64,000 nucleotides of DNA from Marinicellulosiphila megalodicopiae (lineage in GTDB: Bacteria > Pseudomonadota > Gammaproteobacteria > Pseudomonadales > Natronospirillaceae): assembly GCF_045862395.1 (NCBI RefSeq), contig NZ_AP023087.1, positions 930,001 to 994,000 of the forward strand. The letters run 5' to 3'. Shown here piece after piece: positions 7,759-17,714 of this stretch (position 1 is its first letter; each line of letters starts with the position of its first letter). Below the pieces are notes generated by a model. That model searched no databases. It was not told the DNA's origin and was given only the letters and a program-made list of their open reading frames with translations. Position numbers and translations under genes: made by a program.

Positions 7759-9384
7759 ATGAAAAACAAACTAAGATCATCCCTGATATTTCTTTGTGTA
7801 TTAGTGGGAATACTCTCTGCTTGCAAGGATAATCCTGTTCAAACACAACAAATATCTTTCGATAGCCAATTCAGTGCTTTAATATCAAGGCTAAGTATTG
7901 AGCGTGCATTAACGTTAGATACGTTATTTAAAGGTACAATGACTGTCACGAATTTAGATCGTGATATTGAAGTACAATACCCATGGTCACTGTACTTACA
8001 AAGCGACAATACTGCCACTTCAAATGAAACCATCACATTAGCACCAGGTAATTATCAATTTGATTTAGTGCTGACAAAAGGCAACCAAACCTATATTGGA
8101 ATTTCTACACAAACGATTGAGGCCGAGGGTAATTACTCAAATATTCCTTTGGTGATTAAACCAGTATTAGGTGAAGTCACAACAAACGCTCAAATAGAAA
8201 ATCAATTAGCGGCATTTAAATTTAATTTTCCTGGAGAAGAGTTAAGTGAAGTGAATGCAACAAGTTTAAATATTACGATAGATGACATTCTAACCGCTTC
8301 TTTAAATTTAACTGATGGATTGTTTTTAAATGATGCAAGCGTGTGGCACATACTTAATGCACAACCTCAAACTATTCATTTAGAACTATATAGTGGTAAC
8401 AAAATAATCGGACATTCAGTATTGGCGCAAGAATTACAAAATGTGCAATACGGACAAAATATCACAATGGATATCATTCCATTGTCTGCCAATGTGTCGT
8501 TTGAGATGGACGAAACTACAAACACAGCAACATTTGAATTTACACTGCCTCAAGAAGTATTAGATGAAGTGGGGGGGGCAGAAAATCTCCAAACCCGATT
8601 ACAAATTTCCGGAGACAATAACCAAGATATAATTTTGGATGGCGCTGAAATTACATTCAATGAATTTCAATATGGCGAAGCAAATATAGTTTTAACGTAT
8701 AGCGATATTCTAACAGGTGATGTGATCGGCTCATGTATCGTTGCAGATTTAACATTAGATAATCAATCAAGCACGAATGTGTGTCAGCTGACATTAACGC
8801 GTCGATCTGAAATATCAGGGTCATTATTAGCTGACGTAGTGCTAAATGTATACGCAAATGATGGACAGCCAGCAACCAATGCGTCTGTTTATGTTGATGG
8901 GGAATTTGTTGGGCTGACAGGGGCTCACCTAACAACTGGTGCATTGCAATTATATTTAAGTGCAGGTGAACATGTTGTCTATATAGAAGATCAGACGCAC
9001 TTTAGTGAAAGTACAATCAATACAGAAGCATTATCAGTTAATAATCTATTTATTACGTTGGATGAATCGTTAGAAGTGTTACCTACTTTTAATTTTACTG
9101 ATGTGAATTTAGAGAATTGCATCTTGGAATCGTTAGGATTAAATGCGGGTGATGTACCTACGACTGAACAGATGTTGTCAATTAAAAATTTAAATTGTCC
9201 TGACAGGGATATAATGAGTTTATCAGGTTTGAAAAATTGGAATCACTTGAATCAGATATATTTACCAAATAATAAAATCAGTGATATTAATGAGTTGGAT
9301 AGTTTAACGAATGTCAGCAGATTGTATCTACAATCAAATGAAATTATTGATATTGATCCAATATCTAAGGAATCTCTGATTTAG
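7759..9384 (+). pseudogene. LRR lipoprotein, 5' part, interrupted by IS5-family element
   Basis: Codes for a lipoprotein leader (ILSAC, Cys22), then about 430 residues of beta-rich scaffold shared with the next two lipoproteins. The scaffold includes a PEGA-like segment near 380-410 (NASVYVDGEFVGLTGAHLT). Leucine-rich repeats then begin (NKISDINELDSLTNVSRLYL). The frame stops inside an IS inserted after base 9368. Removing the IS and one copy of its 4-bp target duplication joins this frame to 10544-11570 and restores a protein of 878 residues. An octa-G tract lies at 8571-8578. It is probably the first gene of a three-gene operon. As it stands it yields a truncated lipoprotein of 541 residues. 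Confidence 0.8.
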
Positions 9385-10539
9385 AATCCTAAAGACTCAA
9401 TAAAAAAAATCTTACAATTTTTTTCTAAAAAACACCCTGAAATTGCGAAAAAACTCGCATACTTCCTAGAATTTGACTGGTTTGCCAAATTCTAGGCACA
9501 ACTCGCCTAGTTCATTTATAAATTCCTCATCATATAAATATTGGCTAACGTAAATAACATCGTCAGCTGTGCCGCATTTTTTGCCAGCCCTTTGTATTTC
9601 ACTTTTCGAAATCCAAACTGACACTTTACGATTCTAAAAATATGCTCCACCTTCGCTCTTAATTGCGCCTTTATTTTTTCCGTGGCTTTTTTGTCATTGT
9701 AAATTGTGCCCGTCCCGTGTTTTTTTACTAATGAACTTGGTCGCTCTGCGATCAGCCATTGGGCTGAAACATCTTTATTTTCTTCACGCTGATCCGCACC
9801 TAAATACCCGCTGTCACCACCTATTAATTTTTCTTCACCGTGCAATAAATTATGCGCTTCGGTCACATCATGATGATTAGCCGATGTAAATGTCATGCTG
9901 TGCGCCACGCCTGTGTGCATGTCGACACCCACGTGCGCTTTCATTCCAAAATAATATTGATTCGCTTTTTTGCAGGAATGCATTTCTGGATCGCGTGCTT
10001 TCGATTTGTTTTTGGTTGAAGGTGATGCGTGAATAATTGTGGCGTCCATCAGTGTCCCTTCTTTTAATAATACACCTTGATCAACCATAATTTGGTTCAT
10101 GGCTTGTTGCATTTTTTCTTGTAATTTATGCTTCTCAAGCAAATGCCTAAATTTTAAGATGGTCGTTTCATCAGGAATTTTATGTGTTAATTCTAATCGA
10201 GCAAATTGTCGCATAGATGCAATTTCATAAAGTGCATCCTCCATTGATGGATCACTCATCGTATACCAGTTTTGCATTAAATGAACACGAAGCATCGTTT
10301 CAAGCGGGTAAGGCTGACGACCTTTTTTATGCATTTTTGGATAAAATGGCTCGATGATAGGCAGAAAAACGCCCCAAGGAACAAGTTCTTCCATTTGATT
10401 AAGGAATTTTTCTTTTCGAGTTTGTTTTCGTTTTAAATGGGATTCTGCGTCTGTAAAGCTGAGTTGTTTCATGTGATATATAGGTTTTATTTAAAATTAA
10501 TGGACACTCATATTTTAGCATTATTTAAACAGAGTTTCC
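9369..10539 (-). mobile_element. IS5-family insertion sequence (1171 bp)
   Basis: The ends are GGAATCTCTGATTTA on the left and GGAAACTCTGTTTAA on the right (inverted), about 12 of 15 matching. The flanking direct repeat CTAA (9365-9368 and 10540-10543) fits the YTAR target duplication of the IS5 family. It contains one transposase gene on the minus strand and has split an LRR lipoprotein gene. The insertion looks recent, because the gene halves rejoin in frame without other damage. Confidence 0.92.
9516..10472 (-). CDS. IS5-family transposase
   Basis: A 318-residue DDE transposase. The family signature is present: LMDATIIHASPSTKNKSKARDP with the first Asp, then MKAHVGVD, GGDSGYLGA with the second Asp, and KVEHIFRIVKCQFGFRKVKYKG with the catalytic Glu. 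The N-terminal domain has the usual PWGVFLPIIEPFYP and KGRQPYPLETMLRVHLMQNW segments. Length and motifs are complete, so the element may still be active. It lies inside an element with matching inverted ends. Confidence 0.95.
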   Translation of the reverse strand: MKQLSFTDAESHLKRKQTRKEKFLNQMEELVPWGVFLPIIEPFYPKMHKKGRQPYPLETMLRVHLMQNWYTMSDPSMEDALYEIASMRQFARLELTHKIPDETTILKFRHLLEKHKLQEKMQQAMNQIMVDQGVLLKEGTLMDATIIHASPSTKNKSKARDPEMHSCKKANQYYFGMKAHVGVDMHTGVAHSMTFTSANHHDVTEAHNLLHGEEKLIGGDSGYLGADQREENKDVSAQWLIAERPSSLVKKHGTGTIYNDKKATEKIKAQLRAKVEHIFRIVKCQFGFRKVKYKGLAKNAAQLTMLFTLANIYMMRNL

Positions 10540-10543
10540 CTAA

Positions 10544-11570
10544 ATTACTAAAATTAGTTGTACTTAATTTAGATATAAATAATATATCCGATATAAATTC
10601 ATTATCAAATTTAATTAATTTAGAAAAATTAAGTTTAGAGCAGAATAAAATTTTAAATGTTGATTCATTGTCTCAGTTAATTAAAATTTATAATTTAGGG
10701 ATAGGCTTTAATGAAATACAAAATATTGATCCACTAATTAATTTAAAAGATATAATAAATTTTAGAGCATCAGATAATAAAATTTCAGATATTTCAATAT
10801 TACGCAATATGAATAATCTAACAAGTGTTACTATGTCAGATAATGAAATTGTTGATGTATCACCGTTAGAGAATTTGAATAAATTAACTTATATTCAGAT
10901 GCAGGGTAATAATATTGTGGATATCTTACCCTTATCAAATTTAAGGAATTTGACAACATTGTGGCTATTTGTTAATGAAATTCAAGATATTAGTATGTTG
11001 TCAGGTGACGTGTTAAATAAAATTACTACGTTAAATATTGGTGAAAATGAAATTTCAAATATTGACGTCTTAAGTACTTTTACAAATGTTAAAAATTTAA
11101 CAATAAGTGGGAATCCAATAGTGAGTTTGCAACCAATCAGTAATTTGACTTCTATAACTTATTTAAATGTTGGAAGTAATGTTTTAATAGAAAGTTTAGA
11201 TCCAATTGCTGGGTTAGTAAATTTAACGAATTTAAATTTAGCCATCACACGCAGTAGTGACTTGACAATTTTATATAATTTTCCTGAGCTCACTAGTTTA
11301 ATGCTTTGGGCAAATGGAATATCGGATATTACACCCATTGCATCATTATCTAAGCTGGATTATTTATTTTTAAATAACAATTATGTGGAAGATTTAACAC
11401 CATTAAGCGAGTTAACTCAATTAACTAGATTGTATCTTGCAAATAATAAAATAACGGATGTTTCGCCTCTAAGCACACTAACAAATTTAACCAAGTTACA
11501 GTTGAACGGGAATTTAATTACAGATTGTACACCTGTTGATTTCTTTGAGAATAGTGGTTGTGGCGAATAA
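10544..11570 (+). pseudogene. LRR lipoprotein, 3' part, downstream of IS5-family element
   Basis: Continues the frame of 7759-9368 exactly once the IS and one CTAA are removed (the junction reads DIDPISKLLKLVVLNLD). It encodes about 13 internalin-like leucine-rich repeats of roughly 22 residues (NKITDVSPLSTLTNLTKLQL) and ends DCTPVDFFENSGCGE. The last ~150 bases and the 3' untranslated sequence are almost identical to the end of the next lipoprotein gene. Reading frames that start inside the IS and run into this part are artefacts of the insertion. Confidence 0.8.
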
Positions 11571-11623
11571 ATAGTTATTATCAATATCTAACAAAATAAT
11601 AATTTTTTTAAAAAGAGAATAAA

Positions 11624-14335
11624 ATGAACATAAAACAATTACTAAGCTTAACCACATTTTCGCTGGTCGCCGTTTTTTTTAATGCATGCGGTGATGAAAA
11701 AAATCAAACATCAAACACAACATCTGTTTCTTTTGATGGTAAGTTCAGCTCGATAATTTCTAAAGTAAGCGTTGGGCGTGCATTAACAGTGGATACATTG
11801 TTTAAAGGCACGATGACAGTCACTAATTTAGATGACGAGTCGTTTACTGCCTATCCTTGGTCTGTGTATGTTGGAGATGATTTTTCTACTACGTCAAATG
11901 AAACCATTGCATTGACTCCAGGCAATTATCAATTTGATTTAGTGTTGAATAAAAACAATCAAACCTACATTGGCATCGCTTTGCATACTATTGAAGATGC
12001 GGGCGTGTATGGCAATGTGCCTATGACAATCAAACCGGTTATAGGAAATGCATCAACACAAACTGAAATTGAAGCAAGACTGGCTGCATTTAAGTTTAAC
12101 TTTCCAGCAGATGAGTTAACAGCAGTGGGTGCAACGAGTTTAAATATTACAATCGACGGCACAACGACCACCACGTTAACTTTGTCACAAGGTGAATTTT
12201 TAAATGACAGTTCAGTTTGGCATGTGTTAGATGCACAAGCACAAAATATTCATTTAGAATTATATAATGGCAATCAAATAATAGGACATTCAGTTTTATC
12301 GCAAGAATTACAAACGGTGCAATATGGTCAAAATATCACAATGGATATCATTCCATTGTCTGCCAATGTGGCGTTTGAAATGGACGAAACTACAAATACA
12401 GCTACATTTGAATTTACACTGCCTCAAGAAGTATTAGACGAAGTGGGGGGGGCAGAAAATCTCCAAACCCGTTTACAAATTTCCGGAGACAATAACCAAG
12501 ATATAATTTTGGATGGCTCTGAAATTGCATTCAATGAATTTCAATATGGCGAAGCAAATATAGTTTTAACGTATAGCGATATTCAAACAGGCGATGTAAT
12601 CGGCTCATGTATCATTGCAGATTTAACATTAGATAATCAAACAAGCACAAATGTGTGTCAGCTGACATTAACGCGTCGATCTGAAATATCAGGATCATTA
12701 TTAGCTGACGTAGTGCTGAATGTGTACGCAAATGATGGACAGCCAGCAACCAATGCGTCTGTTTATGTTGATGGGGAATTTGTTGGGCTGACAGGGGCTC
12801 ACTTAACAACTGGTGCATTGCAATTATATTTAAGCGCAGGTGAACATGTTGTCTATATAGAAGGTCAGACGCACTTTAATGAAAGTACAATTATTACAGA
12901 AGCATTATCAGTGAATAATCTATTTATTACATTGGATGAATCGTTAGTTGTGTTGCCTACTTTTAATTTTACTGATGTGAATTTAGAAAATTGTATTTTG
13001 GAGTCGTTAGGATTAAATGCGGGTGATGTACCTACGACTGAACAGATGTTGTCAATGAATAGTATTTCATGTGTATCAAAAAACATAACCAGTTTGTCAG
13101 GACTTGAAGATTGGGTGCATGTTAAAAGATTGGTATTACGAAATAATAAAATTGAATCATTATCTCCACTTTCTAATATGATGAAATTAAATTGGTTATG
13201 GGTTGGTGGAAATAATATATCTAATATTAGTGATTTACCTAATTATCCGGAATTGATGGGGCTCCAATTAAATGATAATGAATTAATTGATATTACAGCG
13301 TTAGCTAGACAAACTTCTGTGCAAAGTTTGAGCTTAAATAAAAATGAAATTATGGATGTTTCGCCTATTTCTGAATTAATAAACTTAACTTATCTTGATA
13401 TATCATATAATAATGTTACAGATTTATTGCCACTTGATAAATTGGTTAATATCACAAATTTAAATATATCTAGTAATAATATATCAGATATTAATACACT
13501 TTCTAATTTGATAAAAATTACAAATTTTAGTGCAAATGAAAATTCGATTGTTGATATTTCAGTGTTTTCATTTATGATGAATCTCCAAAATATTGTTATG
13601 TTGAATAATGATGTAATCGATCTTGCACCGCTAACAAATTTAAAATATCTTTCTTATTTGCATATGCAAGGTAATAATATTGTGGATGTGTCTTCATTGG
13701 CAGGATTGAGCAATTTGACAACACTATGGTTACTTTCAAATGACATAGAAGATATTAGTATGTTATCGGGAGCGTTTTTAAATAAACTAATAGTATTAAA
13801 TTTAGGTGCTAATAATATTTCTAATATTAATTCATTAAGTTCTTTCACGAGCGTAAAGAATTTAATTATAGGTGGAAATCCAATTGTGAGTTTACAGCCA
13901 ATCAGTAATTTAATTTCGTTAACATCGTTAGATGTAAGTAGTAATGTTGTATTGGAAAGTTTGGATCCAATTGCAGGATTAGTAAATTTAACAAATTTAA
14001 ATATAGCTATCACTCATACAGATGATCTAACAATTTTATATAATTTTCCGGAACTGACTAGTTTGGTTATGTTGGCAATTGGCGCGTCAGATATTACCCC
14101 TGTCACATCGTTAGTTAAGCTGAAATATTTGAATTTAAATAATAATTATGTTGAAGATTTGACGCCATTGAGTAATTTAACTCAACTGACTCAATTGTAT
14201 TTATCAAATAATAAAATAACGGATGTTTCGCCTCTAAGCACACTAACAAATTTAACCAAGTTACAGTTGAACGGGAATATAATTACAGATTGTACACCTG
14301 TTGATTTCTTTGAGAATAGTGGTTGTGGCGAATAA
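11624..14335 (+). CDS. LRR surface lipoprotein with shared scaffold
   Basis: A 903-residue lipoprotein: leader ending VFFNAC (Cys22), scaffold domain about 25-440 with a PEGA-like segment (NASVYVDGEFVGLTG), a bridging segment with Cys pairs (LENCILES, SISCVSKN), then about 18 internalin-like LRRs from ~485 to 885, ending NSGCGE. It is an intact paralogue of the IS-split gene upstream and lies 53 bases after it. Bases 12000-12300 are nearly identical to the third gene, whereas 12340-13050 are nearly identical to the first, so the gene is a recombinant mosaic. An octa-G tract lies at 12445-12452. Probably an outer-membrane, surface-exposed binding protein. Confidence 0.85.
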   Translation: MNIKQLLSLTTFSLVAVFFNACGDEKNQTSNTTSVSFDGKFSSIISKVSVGRALTVDTLFKGTMTVTNLDDESFTAYPWSVYVGDDFSTTSNETIALTPGNYQFDLVLNKNNQTYIGIALHTIEDAGVYGNVPMTIKPVIGNASTQTEIEARLAAFKFNFPADELTAVGATSLNITIDGTTTTTLTLSQGEFLNDSSVWHVLDAQAQNIHLELYNGNQIIGHSVLSQELQTVQYGQNITMDIIPLSANVAFEMDETTNTATFEFTLPQEVLDEVGGAENLQTRLQISGDNNQDIILDGSEIAFNEFQYGEANIVLTYSDIQTGDVIGSCIIADLTLDNQTSTNVCQLTLTRRSEISGSLLADVVLNVYANDGQPATNASVYVDGEFVGLTGAHLTTGALQLYLSAGEHVVYIEGQTHFNESTIITEALSVNNLFITLDESLVVLPTFNFTDVNLENCILESLGLNAGDVPTTEQMLSMNSISCVSKNITSLSGLEDWVHVKRLVLRNNKIESLSPLSNMMKLNWLWVGGNNISNISDLPNYPELMGLQLNDNELIDITALARQTSVQSLSLNKNEIMDVSPISELINLTYLDISYNNVTDLLPLDKLVNITNLNISSNNISDINTLSNLIKITNFSANENSIVDISVFSFMMNLQNIVMLNNDVIDLAPLTNLKYLSYLHMQGNNIVDVSSLAGLSNLTTLWLLSNDIEDISMLSGAFLNKLIVLNLGANNISNINSLSSFTSVKNLIIGGNPIVSLQPISNLISLTSLDVSSNVVLESLDPIAGLVNLTNLNIAITHTDDLTILYNFPELTSLVMLAIGASDITPVTSLVKLKYLNLNNNYVEDLTPLSNLTQLTQLYLSNNKITDVSPLSTLTNLTKLQLNGNIITDCTPVDFFENSGCGE

Positions 14336-14391
14336 ATAGTTATTATCAATATCTAACAAAATAATAAATTTTATAAAATGAGAATAGAAAA

Positions 14392-16422
14392 ATGAATATA
14401 AAACAAATATTAACATGGTCAGCAATATCACTAACTGCTTTTGCATTTACCGGCTGTAGTGACGAAGACCCACAATCAGTTGAAACAACAACGGTTGCTT
14501 TTGACAGCAAGTTCAGTTCAATAATTGAAAAAGTAAGCGTTGAGCGTGCATTAACAGTGGATACATTGTTTAAAGGCACGATGACAGTTACTAATTTAGA
14601 TGATGAGTCATTCGTTGACTATCCTTGGTCTGTGTATGTTGAAGATGATTTTACTACGACATCAAATGAAACCATTTCATTGGCTCCAGGTAATTATCAA
14701 TTTGATTTAGTGTTGAATAAAAACAAGCAAACCTACATTGGTATCGCTTTGCAAACTATTGAAGATGCGGGTGTGTATGGTAATGTGCCTATGACAATCA
14801 AACCGGTTATAGGAAATGCAGCAACACAAACTGAAATTGAAGCAAGACTGGCTGCATTTAAGTTTAACTTTCCAGCAGATGAGTTAACAGCAGTGGGTGC
14901 AACGAGTTTAAATATTACAATCGACGGCACAACGACCACCACGTTAACTTTGTCACAAGGTGAATTTTTAAATGACAGTTCAGTTTGGCATGTGTTAGAT
15001 GCACAAGCACAAAATATTCATTTAGAATTATATAATGGCAATCAAATAATAGGACATTCAGTATTAGCGCAAGAATTACAAAATGTGCAATACGGACAAA
15101 ATATCACAATGGATATCATTCCATTGTCTGCAAAAATTTCATTGGAAGTAAATGCACAAACTAATGTGGCGAATTTCAACTTTAATGTACCTCAAGAAAT
15201 AATTGACGAAGTAGGCAGTGCTGATAACTTACAAACACGCGTGCAAATTGCAGGCGGTCAAAATAGTGTAGATCGTTTGATTTTAATTTCGCATAACGGT
15301 GAAGGCAATATGGCCGACTATTTAGTTTCTTATAATGACGACGTGAATATCGTGATTACTTATAGTGATTTAGCCACGCAAGAACGCATTGGTACGTGTA
15401 CAGTTGAAAATATTGTATTCAACAATCAAGATCAAATATTTAGTTGTGACATTACTTTAACAAAACGTGCTGAAATTACAGGATCGTTATTGTCTGATTA
15501 TGCCATTAACGTTTACAACGAAGACGGTCAACCAGCAACCAGTGCGTCGGTTTTTGTTGATGGACAATTGGTCGGTATTACAGGCAGCGATGTAAATTTC
15601 ACAACGGGTTTTGTTGCAACGTATTTATCCGGCGGTGATCATGTGATTCGTATTGAGAGTCAAACGCACTTTCATGAATCGACAATTACTGTTACTCCAC
15701 TGTCTGTTAATACGCTTTTCATCACTCTTGATCAACTGTTAATAGACTTGAATATGGTTTTGATTCCAGCAGGTTCATTTCAAATGGGTTCAGCAAATAG
15801 TCATCCTAATCAAACACCTGTACATAGCGTAGATGTTCCAAGTTTTAATTTAATGCAAACTGCCGTTACTTGGGATATGTACCAACCGTGTATTGATGAC
15901 AGTGTGTGCGCCCAGCCAGCTGATGAAGGTTTTGGTCAAGGTGAGCGACCTGTTATTAATGTGTCATGGGAAGATGCGCAAATTTATATTGATTGGTTAA
16001 ATACAAGACATTCAACAACCTACCGTTTACCAAGTGAGTCTCAAAGAGAATACGCGACTCGAGCAGGTTCAATCACAAACTATACTTGGGGTGACAGCAT
16101 TGATTGTAGCCAAGCAGATTACTGGAGTGAAAACTGTAATGCCCTTGGCACAAGTATTGTTAAATCGTATTTACCCAACGCATTTAGTTTGTTTGACATG
16201 CACGGAAATGTTTGGGAATGGGTACAAGATTGTTCAAATGAAAACTATGTCGGTGCACCTACAGATGGCAGTGCTTGGGAGACTGGAGATTGTTCAAACA
16301 GAATGTTAAAAGGCGGTTCGTGGGCAAGTGATCCAACGTCTTTATATTCGTCAGCACGATCGTCGAATGCGTCTAGTTTACGATTCTTAAATATTGGATT
16401 TCGTTTAGCGCAGGATATTTAA
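14392..16422 (+). CDS. scaffold lipoprotein with C-terminal FGE/sulfatase-modifying-factor domain
   Basis: A 676-residue lipoprotein (leader ending AFTGC, Cys22). Residues about 25-440 match the scaffold of the two LRR lipoproteins upstream. Residues about 450-676 form a formylglycine-generating-enzyme-type (C-type-lectin-like) domain: MVLIPAGSFQMGS, PVINVSWEDAQIYIDWLN, YRLPSESQREYATRAGS, DMHGNVWEWVQDC, LKGGSWASDP and the terminal NIGFRLAQDI. This fold is used both as an enzyme and as a ligand-binding domain. Here, surface-anchored and swapped for LRRs, binding seems more likely (inference). It follows the previous gene by 56 bases. The first part of its scaffold is near-identical to the neighbour's; the second part has diverged. 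Confidence 0.85.
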   Translation: MNIKQILTWSAISLTAFAFTGCSDEDPQSVETTTVAFDSKFSSIIEKVSVERALTVDTLFKGTMTVTNLDDESFVDYPWSVYVEDDFTTTSNETISLAPGNYQFDLVLNKNKQTYIGIALQTIEDAGVYGNVPMTIKPVIGNAATQTEIEARLAAFKFNFPADELTAVGATSLNITIDGTTTTTLTLSQGEFLNDSSVWHVLDAQAQNIHLELYNGNQIIGHSVLAQELQNVQYGQNITMDIIPLSAKISLEVNAQTNVANFNFNVPQEIIDEVGSADNLQTRVQIAGGQNSVDRLILISHNGEGNMADYLVSYNDDVNIVITYSDLATQERIGTCTVENIVFNNQDQIFSCDITLTKRAEITGSLLSDYAINVYNEDGQPATSASVFVDGQLVGITGSDVNFTTGFVATYLSGGDHVIRIESQTHFHESTITVTPLSVNTLFITLDQLLIDLNMVLIPAGSFQMGSANSHPNQTPVHSVDVPSFNLMQTAVTWDMYQPCIDDSVCAQPADEGFGQGERPVINVSWEDAQIYIDWLNTRHSTTYRLPSESQREYATRAGSITNYTWGDSIDCSQADYWSENCNALGTSIVKSYLPNAFSLFDMHGNVWEWVQDCSNENYVGAPTDGSAWETGDCSNRMLKGGSWASDPTSLYSSARSSNASSLRFLNIGFRLAQDI

Positions 16423-16432
16423 GTTTTGATTG

Positions 16433-16480
16433 AATGAGTATCTGATGGTTTCGAATTTAGAAAATCATCAGGTATTCATT
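16433..16480. terminator. long hairpin between convergent genes
   Basis: AATGAGTATCTGATG (16433-16447) pairs with CATCAGGTATTCATT (16466-16480), with two G-U pairs. It sits in the 63-base gap between the lipoprotein operon and the convergent luxR-type gene and probably ends transcription from both sides. Confidence 0.6.
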
Positions 16481-16485
16481 GATTA

Positions 16486-17607
16486 TTAATTACTTGGCAA
16501 GCTACACAATAAATTCATCAATGATATTTGATTATTACATTTCGTTTTTTTATAAATCTCTTTAATATTCCCTCTAACAGTGTGTTCTGACACATCCCTA
16601 ATCTTCGAAATTTCCTTTGGTATTAAACCCTTCATCAAATGAATGCAGGTTTCACTTTCTTTTTTGGTTAATGAAAATAAATTATTTAAAATAGCCGGGT
16701 TTAATGTTTTCTGGAATGTTGAGTCAATGGCATACACTAATGCCCCGCTGAAACTCAATTCGTCATCAACGTGTAATAGCGGTGTACAGGCAAGCCGGAT
16801 CCCTTCAATGCAAATCATCTTGGACGAAAAACCATAATCTTGAATGTTAGATAAAGCCAAAACATTATTGATTTCTTGTTGTAATAACTTAGTTTTATCA
16901 GGGGACGACAATTGAAGTGTTTTGTTGGTGATATCAATATATTTGTTTTCACTAATCAACACCTGCATCGCCTGATTGTGAGCCCACAGTTCACCGTGTT
17001 CTGTAAACACCGCAATGGGTAATCGAAACATTTCAACTAATGCTCTTGATCGTTCACGATCTTGTGTGCGTTCTTGTTTTTTTAAGGCTTGTTTTAACGT
17101 TGAGGTAATAAATGGAATAAAAAAATTCAATTCAACCGAATCATTGATTGGATCAAAACTGGGTTGATTGATATTTCTCTCAATCGACATCAAAAATAGA
17201 TGTGCATCGTCTTCATACATATTTGCGCAAGCGATGTCTTTTAATAGAGGAGGTTGATTGTTATTAAAATACAACGATGTTGGGTTATGTGTTTGTGAAG
17301 ATAATGTTTCATTTAAAAAATAGAATTGATGCTTAGGTTGACTAAGAATGGTTTGCACAAAATCATCTTGGTGAATATAACTGTGTAGATCATTCAAATG
17401 TGCTCGATTATCTATCGTGTTGCTACCTGATACATGAAACAGAATATTTAAACTAGATTTTTTAATAATCATTATGTGAAGCATCTGTAAATTAAAATGC
17501 GACACAAACGCATCTATAAAAGCTGTCCACCCTTGGGTTTGATTGTCCGATTGTATGAGTTTACTCACAATCTGACTTATTTTAGGGTTGATTAAATTCA
17601 AGAGCAT
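16486..17607 (-). CDS. LuxR-type transcriptional regulator
   Basis: A 373-residue protein. The N-terminal ~180 residues are a sensor region of unknown type shared with two paralogues in this window (GWTAFIDAFVSHFNLQML). A PAS-like middle segment lies near 190-300 (MFRLPIAVFTEHGELWAHNQ). A C-terminal LuxR/GerE helix-turn-helix covers ~305-373 (LTKKESETCIHLMKGLIPKE, VSEHTVRGNIKEIYKKTKC). There is no membrane segment and no receiver-type phosphorylation site. It is divergent from the next regulator across 107 bases and convergent to the lipoprotein operon, which it may control (inference). It is the most divergent of the three paralogues at the N-terminus. Confidence 0.85.
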   Translation of the reverse strand: MLLNLINPKISQIVSKLIQSDNQTQGWTAFIDAFVSHFNLQMLHIMIIKKSSLNILFHVSGSNTIDNRAHLNDLHSYIHQDDFVQTILSQPKHQFYFLNETLSSQTHNPTSLYFNNNQPPLLKDIACANMYEDDAHLFLMSIERNINQPSFDPINDSVELNFFIPFITSTLKQALKKQERTQDRERSRALVEMFRLPIAVFTEHGELWAHNQAMQVLISENKYIDITNKTLQLSSPDKTKLLQQEINNVLALSNIQDYGFSSKMICIEGIRLACTPLLHVDDELSFSGALVYAIDSTFQKTLNPAILNNLFSLTKKESETCIHLMKGLIPKEISKIRDVSEHTVRGNIKEIYKKTKCNNQISLMNLLCSLPSN

Positions 17608-17655
17608 CTCTTATAAATTACGTGAGTGAAAATCAGTTTATTATCAAGGTATGTA

Positions 17656-17673
17656 ACCATCACTAAATATGGT
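17656..17673. promoter_or_regulatory. inverted repeat between divergent luxR-type genes
   Basis: ACCAT (17656-17660) and ATGGT (17669-17673) flank an AT-rich core. The spacing resembles the TACCCC-type sites elsewhere in the island but the half-sites differ. It could be an operator for both divergent regulator genes. Confidence 0.35.
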
Positions 17674-17714
17674 ATTTTTAAGTATATATCAAAAAAGAAT
17701 GAGTTTACGATTAA

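Noticed and set aside
7647..7832. 61-codon plus-strand frame overlapping the start of the LRR lipoprotein
   Set aside because: It is out of frame with the lipoprotein, lacks a ribosome-binding site and covers the promoter region.
10437..10543. Start of a 377-codon frame leading into the LRR region
   Set aside because: Its first part is IS sequence; the true gene continues from 7759-9368, as the target duplication shows.
14261..14579. Minus-strand frames across the lipoprotein gene junction
   Set aside because: They are antisense shadows of the tandem lipoprotein genes with no ribosome-binding sites.
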